64,000 nucleotides of DNA from positions 48,383-112,382 of the forward strand of contig NZ_JAUYZI010000018.1 of the NCBI RefSeq assembly GCF_030700245.1. Reading direction: 5' to 3'. Positions 54,704 through 62,974 of the stretch are shown here, one piece after another. The position numbers were made by a program, and so were the translations under genes. Within the stretch, counting starts at the first letter, position 1, and each line of letters begins with the position of its first letter. This DNA is from Methylobacterium amylolyticum (GTDB lineage Bacteria; Pseudomonadota; Alphaproteobacteria; Rhizobiales; Beijerinckiaceae). A model generated the notes under the pieces. The model saw only the letters and a program-made list of their open reading frames with translations. It was not told where the DNA came from and made no database searches.

Positions 54704-55366
54704 TCAGCGAGCGGCGTCGAGGGCGATCTCGGGGGCGCGGCAATTGCCGCGGGCGACCTCGGGGCAGGGGGTGAAGCCGCGCAGGTCCTTCGAGAAGCAG
54801 ATCCGCACCTCGGTCAGCCGGCCGCGGGCGCAGGCCACCGCCATCATGTCGGGCCGCAGGCCGCGGTTGGCGGTGACGAACTGGCGGGCGATCTCGATCG
54901 GGGCGAGCGTCTGGCCGCCGGTCTTCAGCCCGTCGGGGATCGTGACCGCGGACCGGGCGTCGCGGGCGGCGGCGAAGTAGGCGGCCGGGTCGAGGCCGGA
55001 GCAGGTGCCGTGCTTGCGCCACTCGTAGCGGGCCAGCCCCTCGCTCGGGAAGACCTGCCCCGCCACCTCCAGCGCCTGCCGGCTGACCGGGCGGGGATAG
55101 GCGCCGCAATTCTCCGGGTAGCCGCGGGCGTATTGCGGCCACAGCCCGTGCACGACGAAGCCGAGCCCCCGTCCCGGGGCGCACTGCGCCTCGTCGCGGC
55201 GCTCGCCCGCCCCCGCGCAGTAGGTCGGCGACCAGGACAGGGCGAGGACGTAGAAGTCGAAATCGCCGGGCTCCGCCTTGCGGCCGAAGCCGCCGTAATC
55301 CTGCGCCGCGGCCGCCCCGGCACCGGCCAGGAACGCCGCGGCGGCCAGGGCGGCGGCCCGCCTCAC
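54704..55366 (-). CDS. Secreted ribonuclease T2
   Basis: A 220-residue secreted RNase that cleaves single-stranded RNA to 3'-phosphates. A signal peptide (LAAAAFLAGAGAAAAQ) is followed by YVLALSWSPTYC, the first catalytic block VVHGLWPQY and the second block YEWRKHGTCSGL, so both active-site His are present, with Cys residues for disulfides. The GTG at 55366 overlaps the stop of the upstream small secreted protein as GTGA, so the two are coupled. Role not known; phosphate scavenging is one possibility. Confidence 0.92.
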   Translation of the reverse strand: MRRAAALAAAAFLAGAGAAAAQDYGGFGRKAEPGDFDFYVLALSWSPTYCAGAGERRDEAQCAPGRGLGFVVHGLWPQYARGYPENCGAYPRPVSRQALEVAGQVFPSEGLARYEWRKHGTCSGLDPAAYFAAARDARSAVTIPDGLKTGGQTLAPIEIARQFVTANRGLRPDMMAVACARGRLTEVRICFSKDLRGFTPCPEVARGNCRAPEIALDAAR

Positions 55367-55821
55367 GGCCGGGCCATGCGGCAGGCCGTGGCGTAGGCGT
55401 AGGCGAGGTCGCGGTCGAGGCCGTGCACGCAGAACTCGACGCCCCAGGTGGCGCCGATGATGCCGAGGCTCTCGCGCACCGAGTAGTCGACCTTGCGGCG
55501 CAGGCCGTCCGAGGTGGTGGCGACCGCGGTGCAGAACCGGCGCGGGTAGGTGTCGAGGCCCCAGGGCCGCCACGCGGTGCGCTCGATCGAGTCGAACGAC
55601 CGGATGGTCATCGACGAGTTCCAGAACTTCGCCTCCTTCTCGGCGAAGTTGGTGGCGACCCGCTCCAGCACATTCGGGTCCTGGCAGCCGGGGATCTGCG
55701 CGTCGAAGGGGAAGATGCGCTCCTCGGCCGGCTCGATGTCCTCCCGCGCCGAGCGGGCGAGCGCCGGGTCGAGCGCGCCGAGAAGCGTCAGGGCGGCGAG
55801 GCCGAGGCGGAACGCGCGCAT
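55363..55821 (-). CDS. Secreted protein coupled to RNase T2
   Basis: A 152-residue protein of no family I recognise. A signal peptide (MRAFRLGLAALTLLGALDPALA) is followed by IFPFDAQIPGCQDPNVLERV, an EKEAKFWNSSMTIRSFD segment and three further Cys residues (RRFCTAV, VEFCVHG, ATACRMA), so it may be disulfide-bonded in the periplasm. AGGAG precedes the ATG at 55821. It overlaps the RNase T2 gene by 4 nt, which suggests a shared job: inhibitor, chaperone or co-factor. Confidence 0.75.
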   Translation of the reverse strand: MRAFRLGLAALTLLGALDPALARSAREDIEPAEERIFPFDAQIPGCQDPNVLERVATNFAEKEAKFWNSSMTIRSFDSIERTAWRPWGLDTYPRRFCTAVATTSDGLRRKVDYSVRESLGIIGATWGVEFCVHGLDRDLAYAYATACRMARP

Positions 55822-56041
55822 GCTGTGGCTCCTGTCCTGCATCGCGCGACGATGGCCGGCGCCCGGCGCCAGTCAAGCAGCGGCGCGACCTGGGCGATGT
55901 TTTGGGCGAGTGGTGCGGCGCAGCGGCCACGGTCGCATGTCAATGCCTCGTTCGCCGGGATACAGCTCGCCGTGTCCGACCACGTCGAACCGTGGCGTCG
56001 ATTGCGGGCGCGATGCGTCTCGCGCGCCCAAGGGCAGCGAC

Positions 56042-56339
56042 TCAGGTCTGAAAGTCGTCCGAAGCAAGGCCCAAGTAGCGACAACGCACACGTATCAGAT
56101 CGATGCCCCCGCGCATCGGTACTGTAGAACAAGATGTAGTTCCCGACGGGGAAACTTCGGAGTCTTTCGGCGAGTTCGGGACGCTCGCGCCCCAGCATCG
56201 GGCGATCGGACAGCAGGCTGAGCGTCGTTTTCATCCGCTCAAGCAGGGTGGTCGCCGCGATCTCATTTTCATCGGCGACATACGTCCAGATCGCGACGAG
56301 GTCGTCGCGGGCGCGAGGCCGACGCCTGATCCTACCCAC
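56042..56339 (-). pseudogene. parE: ParE-family toxin with a frameshift
   Basis: The GTG at 56339 opens a ParE reading frame (RARDDLVAIWTYVADEN, then RPELAERLRSFPVGNYILFY) that stays in frame to about residue 77. There it meets a run of five G on the minus strand (CCCCC at 56106-56110). Removing one G restores a normal end (GIDLIRVRCRYLGLASDDFQ then T and stop at 56042), giving 98 residues, the usual ParE length. As written, the frame reads on into unrelated residues. It overlaps parD by 8 nt. A sequencing error in the G run is possible. Confidence 0.78.
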
Positions 56340-56595
56340 GCTCGCGGGCGGCCCGGCGTCGTTTGGCCTCGGCGATGATCTCCGCCATGTCGAACGGCTC
56401 GGGCGGTCCGCTCTCCAAGCCCTCGCGGATATCCTGGCGCAGGGCTTCGAGCTTGGCCGCGCGCACCTGCTCCCGCTCCCCCACGAGTCGGAGGCCGTCG
56501 CGCACCACCTCGCTCGCCGAAGCGTAACGTCCGCTCGCCACCAGTTCGCGCACGAAACGCTCGTCGTGCTCGCCCAGGGTATAGCTCGACGGCAT
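56332..56595 (-). CDS. parD: ParD-family antitoxin
   Basis: An 87-residue antitoxin. The N-terminal half is a ribbon-helix-helix DNA-binding domain typical of ParD (SYTLGEHDERFVRELVASGR, YASASEVVRDGLRLV) and the C-terminal half is an acidic and basic helix that binds the toxin (EPFDMAEIIAEAKRRRAARE). The ATG at 56595 has GAGGAAG upstream. It appears intact while the overlapping parE gene is frameshifted. Confidence 0.87.
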   Translation of the reverse strand: MPSSYTLGEHDERFVRELVASGRYASASEVVRDGLRLVGEREQVRAAKLEALRQDIREGLESGPPEPFDMAEIIAEAKRRRAARERG

Positions 56596-56655
56596 GGCTT
56601 CCTCGCAGGGCTGCGAAACTATCACTTGATGATAGCCTTGGAAGGGAGCCCCGCC

Positions 56656-57672
56656 TCAGTAGATCGGTCCCCCCACCGCCGGCGGAGGCGCCCCGAGCTG
56701 GAGCGGCTCGTCGTACGCCTCCCCGGCGGGCTCCGCAGCGTCGGCGATCTGCGGGGCGGGGCGGGGCGCGGGGCGCGCGGCCGGCGCGGCCCGGGGCGGG
56801 ACCGAGGCGTAGGCCGACGCCGCGGACACCCGCGCCGGGGCGCGGGCGACCTGCGCCGCGCCCGGCGCCCGCGCGGTCGGGCTGAGGCCGTAGGGATCGT
56901 CCTCCTCGATGTCGACCGGCGCCTGCGGCGGCGCCGGCTGGCGCGGCGGCGGCAGGGGGCGCGACAGGGGCCGCTCGCCGCCCGCCCCGAGCTGGGGCGT
57001 GAACTTGATCATCGGCTGGCAGATGCGCCGCAGGCCGCGGGGATCGTGCCGGGCGAGGTCCACGTGGATGTGGTCGTAGTGGAACACGTTCGAGCCCGGC
57101 GCCAGCACCGTCGTGAAGCGCTGGCACGCCCCCAGGAAGACCTCGCGCAGGAACCCCTGCTCGGCCTCGGTGCCGCGCCAGCCGCCCTTCACGGTGATCA
57201 CGTGGCCGTCGGCCAGCTTGAAGGACATGATGTCGAGGGCGTTGCCGAAGCCGTGCTCGGAGAGCTTGGCGCCCGGCTGGTTGTTGCGCCCGCGGCAGGC
57301 ATAGGTGCCGGCGTTGATCTCGGCCACGGCCACGCCGAAGTAGAGCTCGGCGGCGGGCTGGATCGTGTCGGCGAGCCACGCCTCGGCCTCGGCGAGCGCC
57401 GGGCAGCCGAGCGTCATGCGCTGCTTGAGCATCACCGTGCCGCCCGCGAGCCGCGTCACCCGGAACGGCTGCTGCATGCCGCAGGGGCCCGGGCCGTCGA
57501 TCGCCGCCACGGCGGTGACGTACTCGGTGGTCTGGACGAGCTTCTTGGCGAGGCAGATCTGCTCGGCCTGGTCGCGCCACGGCTCGCGCCGCTCGAACCG
57601 GTTGACCGAGCAGGCCGTGAGCCCCGCGCCGAACAGCGCCAGGGCGGAGAACGCGAGAACGCTACGCCGCAT
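56656..57672 (-). CDS. Extensin-like lipoprotein
   Basis: A 338-residue envelope protein of the extensin-like C-terminal family found in Rhizobiales. A signal sequence with a good lipobox (GLTACS, Cys21) is followed by the domain (about 35-235) with the peptidase-M15-like residues SEHGFGNALDIMSF and FHYDHIHVDLARHD, which could bind zinc. The last 100 residues are Pro/Ala-rich and low in complexity. A role in cell-wall cleavage is plausible but unproven. Confidence 0.85.
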   Translation of the reverse strand: MRRSVLAFSALALFGAGLTACSVNRFERREPWRDQAEQICLAKKLVQTTEYVTAVAAIDGPGPCGMQQPFRVTRLAGGTVMLKQRMTLGCPALAEAEAWLADTIQPAAELYFGVAVAEINAGTYACRGRNNQPGAKLSEHGFGNALDIMSFKLADGHVITVKGGWRGTEAEQGFLREVFLGACQRFTTVLAPGSNVFHYDHIHVDLARHDPRGLRRICQPMIKFTPQLGAGGERPLSRPLPPPRQPAPPQAPVDIEEDDPYGLSPTARAPGAAQVARAPARVSAASAYASVPPRAAPAARPAPRPAPQIADAAEPAGEAYDEPLQLGAPPPAVGGPIY

Positions 57673-57784
57673 GATCCGGACGATGCGCGCGATCCCGTAA
57701 AGCCTTCGTCAACGCCGTTTCGCGTTCGCCGCCCCGCGTTGACGCCGTGTTGACAGGCGCGCCCCATCCCCGGCTGATGGCGGG

Positions 57785-59017
57785 ATGCAATCCCTGATCG
57801 ACATCCGCGCCCGCATCTCTGCCGGCACCCTGACGCCCGCCGGCGCGCTCGACCTGTGCCGGGAGGCGATCGCCGCCCGCGAGCCGGCGCTCAAGGCCTT
57901 CGTCGCCATCGACGCGGCCCCCGCGATCCCGGAGAGCGGGCCGCTCGCCGGGATCGCGGTGGGGGTGAAGGACATCATCGACACCGCCGACCTGCCCACA
58001 CAGATGGGCTCGGCGATCTATGAGGGCTGGCGGCCGCGGGCCGACGCGGCGGTGGTGGCGCGGCTGAGAGCGCTCGGCGCTGTGGTGCTGGCCAAGACCA
58101 CGACCACCGCCTTCGCGAGCCTCGACCCGACGCAGACCCGCAACCCGCACGATCCCGGCCACACCCCCGGCGGCTCCTCGGCGGGCTCGGCCGCCGCGGT
58201 CGGGGCCGGCCTGATGCCGCTGGCGCTCGGCACCCAGACCGGCGGCTCGGTGATCCGCCCCGCGAGCTTCTGCGGCTGCGCGGCGATCAAGCCCTCGTTC
58301 CGGCTGATCCCGACGACCGGCGTGAAGACCTATTCCTGGGCGCTGGACACGGTCGGCCTGTTCGCGGCCGGCGTCGGCGACCTCGCCTACGCGCTCGCGG
58401 CGCTCACCGGCCGCGCGGGCATCACCGCGCCCGCGACGGCCTCGAACCCCCGCATCGCCGTCGTCCGGCAGGACTTCGCGCAGGCCCCCGGGCCCGAATC
58501 GGTCGAGGCCCTGGAGCGGGCTCGCGCCGCCGCTGAGGCCGCGGGGGCCACGGTGTTCGACCTCACGCTGCCGCCGGAACTGGCGAGCGCCTGGGAACGC
58601 CACGCGACCATCCAGGATTTCGAGGCCCGGCAGGCGCTCGCCTGGGAGTACGACCGGCACCGGGACCGCCTCGCACCGCTCGTCCGGGGCCATCTCGACG
58701 CGGGCGCGGCGATCACGCCGGCCGCCTACGACGACGCCCGTCGGCACGCCCACCGTGCCCGGCGCCTGCTCAAGGACCTGTTCGCGGAGTTCGACGCGAT
58801 CCTAACCTACTCCGCCCCCGGCCCGGCCCCGGAGACGCTCGCCTCCACCGGCGACGCCCGCTTCAACCGGCTGTGGACCCTGATGGGCGTGCCCTGCGTG
58901 AACGTCCCGGTCCCGGGCTTCCGCCTGCCGGTCGGCGTGCAGGTGATCGGCCGGTTCGGCGACGACGGGCGGGCGCTCGCCGTGGCGGCCCTGGTCGAGG
59001 GGGCCCTGCGGGGCTGA
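57785..59017 (+). CDS. Amidase (amidase-signature family)
   Basis: A 410-residue amidase-signature hydrolase. The triad Lys is in GIAVGVKDIIDTADL, the cis-Ser in TPGGSSAGSAAAVGAG and the nucleophile Ser in TQTGGSVIRPASFCG. The family hydrolyses amides such as aryl amides, malonamate or allophanate; the substrate is not clear. It is shorter than GatA (about 485) and lacks gatBC neighbours, so it is not the tRNA amidotransferase. It diverges from the extensin-like gene; a hairpin follows. Confidence 0.9.
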   Translation: MQSLIDIRARISAGTLTPAGALDLCREAIAAREPALKAFVAIDAAPAIPESGPLAGIAVGVKDIIDTADLPTQMGSAIYEGWRPRADAAVVARLRALGAVVLAKTTTTAFASLDPTQTRNPHDPGHTPGGSSAGSAAAVGAGLMPLALGTQTGGSVIRPASFCGCAAIKPSFRLIPTTGVKTYSWALDTVGLFAAGVGDLAYALAALTGRAGITAPATASNPRIAVVRQDFAQAPGPESVEALERARAAAEAAGATVFDLTLPPELASAWERHATIQDFEARQALAWEYDRHRDRLAPLVRGHLDAGAAITPAAYDDARRHAHRARRLLKDLFAEFDAILTYSAPGPAPETLASTGDARFNRLWTLMGVPCVNVPVPGFRLPVGVQVIGRFGDDGRALAVAALVEGALRG

Positions 59018-59048
59018 GACCGAAAGAACCGGGCTCCACCCGGACCCG

Positions 59049-59070
59049 CCGAAGGGACCCGTCCCTTCGG
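59049..59070. terminator. Hairpin terminator between convergent genes
   Basis: CCGAAGGGA (59049-59057) and TCCCTTCGG (59062-59070) form a perfect 9-bp stem with a 4-nt loop, between the stops of the amidase gene and the AI-2E family transporter gene. No T tract. Confidence 0.6.
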
Positions 59071-59078
59071 GATCCCCG

Positions 59079-60221
59079 CTATGAATCCGGCTGCTCGCCG
59101 AGCGTGTCCTCCACGTAGAGCTGCTCCAGCAGCACCTTGATGACGGCGAGCAGCGGCAGCGCCAGGGCGATGCCCCAGAGACCGAAGATCACGCCGAGGA
59201 TGAGCTGGCCGGCGAAGATCGTGGCGGGGGGGATGTCGAGCGCCCGCTTCTGGATGAACGGCGTCAGGCCGTAGCTCTCCAGGCACTGCACCGCGAGGTA
59301 GACGCCCAGCGCCCCGAGCAGCGCCTTGGTGCCGGAGGCCAGAGCCGCGAGCAGGATGACGAGGCCGGCGACCAGCGGCCCCACCGTCGGCACGAAGGCG
59401 AGCAGTCCCGCCTGGAGCCCGAGGATCAGCGAGCCGCCGATCCCCAGGAAGGCGAGCCCCGCCCAGGTACACAGGAAGATCACCGTCATGGTCACGAGCT
59501 GGCCGAACAGCCAGTGCCGCAGGGTCTCGCCCGCCCCGTCGAGCACCTGCGCCGCCCGCCAGCGCTTGCGCGGCGGCACGAAGCGGACCGCCCCGTCCCG
59601 GTAGCTCTTGGGATCGGCGGCGAAGGCGAGCCCGAGGAACACGATCACCAGCAGGTTGCCCAGCGCGTCGAACACCCCGAGGATCACGGTCGCCGCCGGC
59701 CCCAGGACGCTGCCCGCGTCCGAGAGCACCGAGCCGGACCCCTTGAGCAGCCCCGAGGCGAGGCCGCCCAGGCCCCCCTCCTGCTGGCCGGGCTCGCGGC
59801 CGGAATGGCCGTCCCCGGGCTTGGCCAGGATCGGGACGTCGATGCCCCGCTGCGAGAGCCAGCCGTTCACCGCGTCGGCCTGGGCCTTGATCGTGCCCCC
59901 GAGATCGCGGCTCTGCTGCACGACCGTGGCGCTGCCGTAGACGGCGAACCCGACCCCGAGCGCCGCCACCGCGACGCTCGCCAGCGTCAGCCGCAGGCCG
60001 CGGGGCAGCGGCAGCACCCGCCCGAGCCCGCGCGTCAGCCCGTCGAGGAACACCCCGAGCAGCACCCCGGCGAAGATCAGCAGCAGCGTGCCCGCCGACA
60101 TCCAGGCGAGCGCGAGTGCCGCCACGAAGCACACCACCGCGATGCCCGATCCGGCGAGCGGCGCTGCGCCCCGCCACGGCCCCACCGGGCCGGACAGGTC
60201 GTTCTCTCGGCTCTGCGTCAT
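59079..60221 (-). CDS. AI-2E family transporter (TqsA/YdiK-like)
   Basis: A 380-residue integral membrane protein of the AI-2E transporter superfamily. N-terminal helices (GIAVVCFVAALALAWMSAG, LLLIFAGVLLGVFLDGL) precede a large loop rich in Gly/Gln/Glu (about 125-165), then helices with LVIVFLGLAFAADPKSYRDG, WAGLAFLGIGGSLILGLQAG and the family C-terminus (FGLWGIALALPLLAVIKVLL). AI-2 export is known for TqsA; others carry sodium/proton exchange, so the substrate is open. AGGAG precedes the ATG at 60221. Confidence 0.87.
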   Translation of the reverse strand: MTQSRENDLSGPVGPWRGAAPLAGSGIAVVCFVAALALAWMSAGTLLLIFAGVLLGVFLDGLTRGLGRVLPLPRGLRLTLASVAVAALGVGFAVYGSATVVQQSRDLGGTIKAQADAVNGWLSQRGIDVPILAKPGDGHSGREPGQQEGGLGGLASGLLKGSGSVLSDAGSVLGPAATVILGVFDALGNLLVIVFLGLAFAADPKSYRDGAVRFVPPRKRWRAAQVLDGAGETLRHWLFGQLVTMTVIFLCTWAGLAFLGIGGSLILGLQAGLLAFVPTVGPLVAGLVILLAALASGTKALLGALGVYLAVQCLESYGLTPFIQKRALDIPPATIFAGQLILGVIFGLWGIALALPLLAVIKVLLEQLYVEDTLGEQPDS

Positions 60222-60363
60222 TCCGGCTCCTCGGGTCGCGGCGCTCCTCGAACGCCGCCGGCCGGGCGCGGTCAAGCCCGGGGGCGAACGGGGCGAGACA
60301 AAAGCGCCCCTCGCGCGTTGACAGCGTCGCCGCCCGGAAGCGGCTGCAGCGCAGGAGAGAGGG

Positions 60364-60534
60364 ATGGCCATGCACGACACCGCCCACGGGACGCCCCATG
60401 GGTCCGCCTACGTCCAGTCCCTCGGTCCGGGCCAGACCGTCGACACGGGCGATCAGGTCAGCAGCGTCGTCCTGCTCGGCATCGCGGTCGTCGGCAGCAC
60501 CGTGGCGGTGTTCCTGAACGCGCTGGTGACCTGA
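60364..60534 (+). CDS. 56-residue membrane protein
   Basis: The ATG at 60364 is preceded by CAGGAGAGAGGG, an excellent ribosome binding site. The 56-residue frame has a His/Gly/Thr-rich N-terminus (MAMHDTAHGTPHGSAYVQS), a polar link (GQTVDTGDQVSS) and one C-terminal hydrophobic segment (VVLLGIAVVGSTVAVFLNAL). The codon choice matches local genes. I know no family. It diverges from the AI-2E transporter gene (gap 142 nt) and converges on the next secreted protein gene. Confidence 0.68.
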   Translation: MAMHDTAHGTPHGSAYVQSLGPGQTVDTGDQVSSVVLLGIAVVGSTVAVFLNALVT

Positions 60535-60553
60535 CCGGTCCGGGGCGCGCCGC

Positions 60554-60910
60554 CTACCGCGCCACGAACACGCCCGGGATCACCGTGCCGGTCGGCCCGA
60601 ACATCGTTTGCGCCCGCTCGCAGCTCGCCGTCGGATCCTTCCGATAGGCGTCGATGTAGCCCTGGGCGCGCAGGCGCAGTTCGCCCTGCTCCAGGTCCTT
60701 CATCCCCACGCCGAGCGCCTCCACGGCGGACCGCAGGCGCTCGGTGTCGGTGCGGATGCCCGTGCACGCCATGTTCACGAAGCCGGCGAGCCCGGCGAGC
60801 TTCGCCGCGCTGTTGCGCGCGTCGGGCGCGGCCGGCGCGTCGGGGACGGCCTGGGCCGACGCCGCGACGCAGGCGGCCAGGAGTACGACCAAGCCCAGGG
60901 ATATCCGCAT
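60554..60910 (-). CDS. Hypothetical secreted protein
   Basis: A 118-residue protein with a signal peptide (MRISLGLVVLLAACVAASAQA) and a mature helical body containing two Cys (FVNMACTGIR, PTASCERAQ) that could form a disulfide, ending FGPTGTVIPGVFVAR. No family is recognised. Alphaproteobacteria have many such short periplasmic proteins. It is convergent with the 56-residue gene and divergent from the next secreted protein. Confidence 0.68.
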   Translation of the reverse strand: MRISLGLVVLLAACVAASAQAVPDAPAAPDARNSAAKLAGLAGFVNMACTGIRTDTERLRSAVEALGVGMKDLEQGELRLRAQGYIDAYRKDPTASCERAQTMFGPTGTVIPGVFVAR

Positions 60911-61031
60911 CGCGATCGTCGCCCTCCCGACAGATGAAGCGATCCTCCGCCGCAGTCTCTTCGCGCCGGCATCTCGCTCGGCGCCATCCCTATCCTATCT
61001 GGCGCCCTGAAACCAAGGTGGAGGCGGCGCG

Positions 61032-61331
61032 ATGATCCGGATTATTACTGGAGTCTTATTAACTTTTGCCGCCGTTACGCCCGCCCCTGCGGCGACGCGG
61101 CTGACGCTCGACGACAAGGCCTCGGTCTGGCCGCGCGCCGCCATGGACGCGAAGATCGACTTCACGGACCGGATGGGCCGGGCGATGCGCGCGCTCTCGC
61201 CGGACCTCGACAACCGCTACTTCATGCGCTGCCTGGAGGAGACCGCCAATATCGGCGACACCAAGGACCTGACCCTCAACGACATGGTCCGGACCTGCGT
61301 GTCGCTGCACGGGAGCGGCGCCCCCGAGTAG
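61032..61331 (+). CDS. Hypothetical secreted protein
   Basis: A 99-residue protein with a signal peptide (MIRIITGVLLTFAAVTPAPAA) and a mature part with two Cys (YFMRCLEETAN, MVRTCVSLHG), probably disulfide-bonded in the periplasm. The 5' end (ATTATTACTGGAGTCTTATT) is unusually AT-rich for this genome, which could favour translation initiation by opening the mRNA. No family is recognised. It converges on moaE, 6 nt away. Confidence 0.7.
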   Translation: MIRIITGVLLTFAAVTPAPAATRLTLDDKASVWPRAAMDAKIDFTDRMGRAMRALSPDLDNRYFMRCLEETANIGDTKDLTLNDMVRTCVSLHGSGAPE

Positions 61332-61337
61332 GGGCCG

Positions 61338-61799
61338 TCAGGCCCAGCGCCCGGCGGCGGCATCGTCCGCCTCAGTCGCCTCGACCCAGCCCCCCGTGGT
61401 GCCGTCGGCGCGGTGCTCGCGCTTCCAGAACGGCGCCCGGGTCTTGAGGTAGTCCATCAGGAAGCTCGCGCCCTCGAAGGCGGCGACGCGGTGGCTCGAC
61501 GCGGTGACCACCAGCACGATCCCGTCCCCCGGGGCGACTCGGCCGTGCCGGTGGATCACCCGCACCGCCTGGAGCGGCCAGCGCGCAGCCGCCTCCTCGG
61601 CGACGCGAAGAATCTCGGACTCGGCCATGCCGGGGTAGTGCTCCAGCTCCAGCGCCGCGAGCCGCCCGCCCTCGTCCCGGCACAGGCCGGTGAAGGTGAC
61701 GACGGCGCCCGCCCGGCCGGCCAGCGCGGCCTCGATCCGGGCGATCTCGGCGCCGGGTTCGAAGGGCTCGGCCTGGATCGAGACGCTCGGCGCGGTCAT
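61338..61799 (-). CDS. moaE: Molybdopterin synthase catalytic subunit MoaE
   Basis: The large subunit of molybdopterin synthase, which with thiocarboxylated MoaD adds the dithiolene sulfurs to cyclic pyranopterin monophosphate. The 153-residue protein has VTFTGLCRDEGGRLAALELEHYPGMAE, the His/Arg motif VIHRHGRVAPGD, the SSHRVAAFEGASFLMDYLKT block and the catalytic Lys in RAPFWKRE. MoaD is not next to it here. The protein should be active, serving formate dehydrogenase and other molybdoenzymes. Confidence 0.94.
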   Translation of the reverse strand: MTAPSVSIQAEPFEPGAEIARIEAALAGRAGAVVTFTGLCRDEGGRLAALELEHYPGMAESEILRVAEEAAARWPLQAVRVIHRHGRVAPGDGIVLVVTASSHRVAAFEGASFLMDYLKTRAPFWKREHRADGTTGGWVEATEADDAAAGRWA

Positions 61800-61954
61800 G
61801 CGGCCTCCGGCGGCACGGGCGGCGCGGGCCCCGCGCCTGACACACCCGGCCGCGCCCTATATGGCACGCGGGATCGCGCCTCGCCGCCCCGCGGTTGAGG
61901 TGCGACGTTCGGACGGCAGCCCCCGCCGCCCGCGCGACGAGCCGCGGAGCCCGC

Positions 61955-62974
61955 ATGAGTCCCGACCTGACCCTGCCCTACGACGGGCACGCCCCGGACT
62001 TCGCGAGCCGGCCGGTCTGGTGCGGCCGGGGCAGCACGGTGATCGGCGCGGTCCGGGTCGGCGCGCAGGCCTGGATCGGCGACGCGGCTGTGATCCGCGC
62101 CGACGGGGAGGCCGTGACGCTGGGCGACCGCTTCTGGCTCGGCCACCGCTCGACGGTGCACATCGCCACCGCCACGCGGGGGACGGTCTGCGGCGACCGG
62201 GTGAGCGTCGGGCGCAACAGCGTCGTCCACGCCTGCACGGTCGGCTCGGACGTGGTGATCGAGGACGACGTGGTGATCCTCGATCACGCCGAGATCGGCG
62301 ACGGCGCGGTGATCGAGGCGGGCGCGACCGTGTTCCCGCGCGCCCGGCTGGCGGGGGGCTTCGTCTACGCCGGCAGCCCGGCGCGGCCGCGGGGCGCCCT
62401 CACCCTCGCGGAGGCGGCCGAGCGCGGCGAGCGCCTGCGCGAGCGGGCGGGGGAGGGGGAGGCGCCGGAGCCGGGCGACCCGGTCCAGGTCGAGGACGGC
62501 GTCTACGTCGCCCGCAACGCCCGGCTGCGGGGCCGCGTGGGCCTCGGCTCGGGTGCCAGCGTGCTGTTCTGCTGCGCCCTCGACGCCGAGGTCGGGCCGA
62601 TCGTGGTCGGCGCCGACACCAACATCCAGGACAACACCGTGATCCGCACCCGCGGCGCCGGGGTGGTGATCGGCCGCGACGCGTCGATCGCCCACAACGT
62701 GCGGATCGCCGATTGCCGCATCGGCGCGCGCACCCTGATCGGCATCGGCGCGACGATCGCCCCCGGCACGCTGATCGCCGACGACGTGATGCTCGCCGCG
62801 GGCGCGGCGACCGACCCGGGCCAGATCCTCGAATCCGGCTATCTCTGGGGCGGGCGCCCGGCGCGGATCCTCGCCCCCCTCGACGCCGAGCGGCGCCTGA
62901 TGATGACCCGCATCGTCGAGGCCTACAGCCGCCACGGGCGGGAGTACCGGCAGGCGGAGGCCGAGCTGGGCTGA
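61955..62974 (+). CDS. Tandem gamma-carbonic-anhydrase-like left-handed beta-helix protein
   Basis: A 339-residue protein with two hexapeptide-repeat (left-handed beta-helix) units of gamma-carbonic-anhydrase type, roughly residues 1-160 and 170-339. Single-unit family members are about 175 residues. Zinc ligands are only partly kept: the first unit has STVHIA and VGRNSVVHACTVG (Arg where the GHN His is expected); the second has IQDNTVIRTRG (Arg for His) and SIAHNVRIADCRIG (one His). Classic carbonic anhydrase activity is thus doubtful. It could be a scaffold or an acyltransferase relative. The ATG at 61955 is chosen. Confidence 0.82.
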   Translation: MSPDLTLPYDGHAPDFASRPVWCGRGSTVIGAVRVGAQAWIGDAAVIRADGEAVTLGDRFWLGHRSTVHIATATRGTVCGDRVSVGRNSVVHACTVGSDVVIEDDVVILDHAEIGDGAVIEAGATVFPRARLAGGFVYAGSPARPRGALTLAEAAERGERLRERAGEGEAPEPGDPVQVEDGVYVARNARLRGRVGLGSGASVLFCCALDAEVGPIVVGADTNIQDNTVIRTRGAGVVIGRDASIAHNVRIADCRIGARTLIGIGATIAPGTLIADDVMLAAGAATDPGQILESGYLWGGRPARILAPLDAERRLMMTRIVEAYSRHGREYRQAEAELG

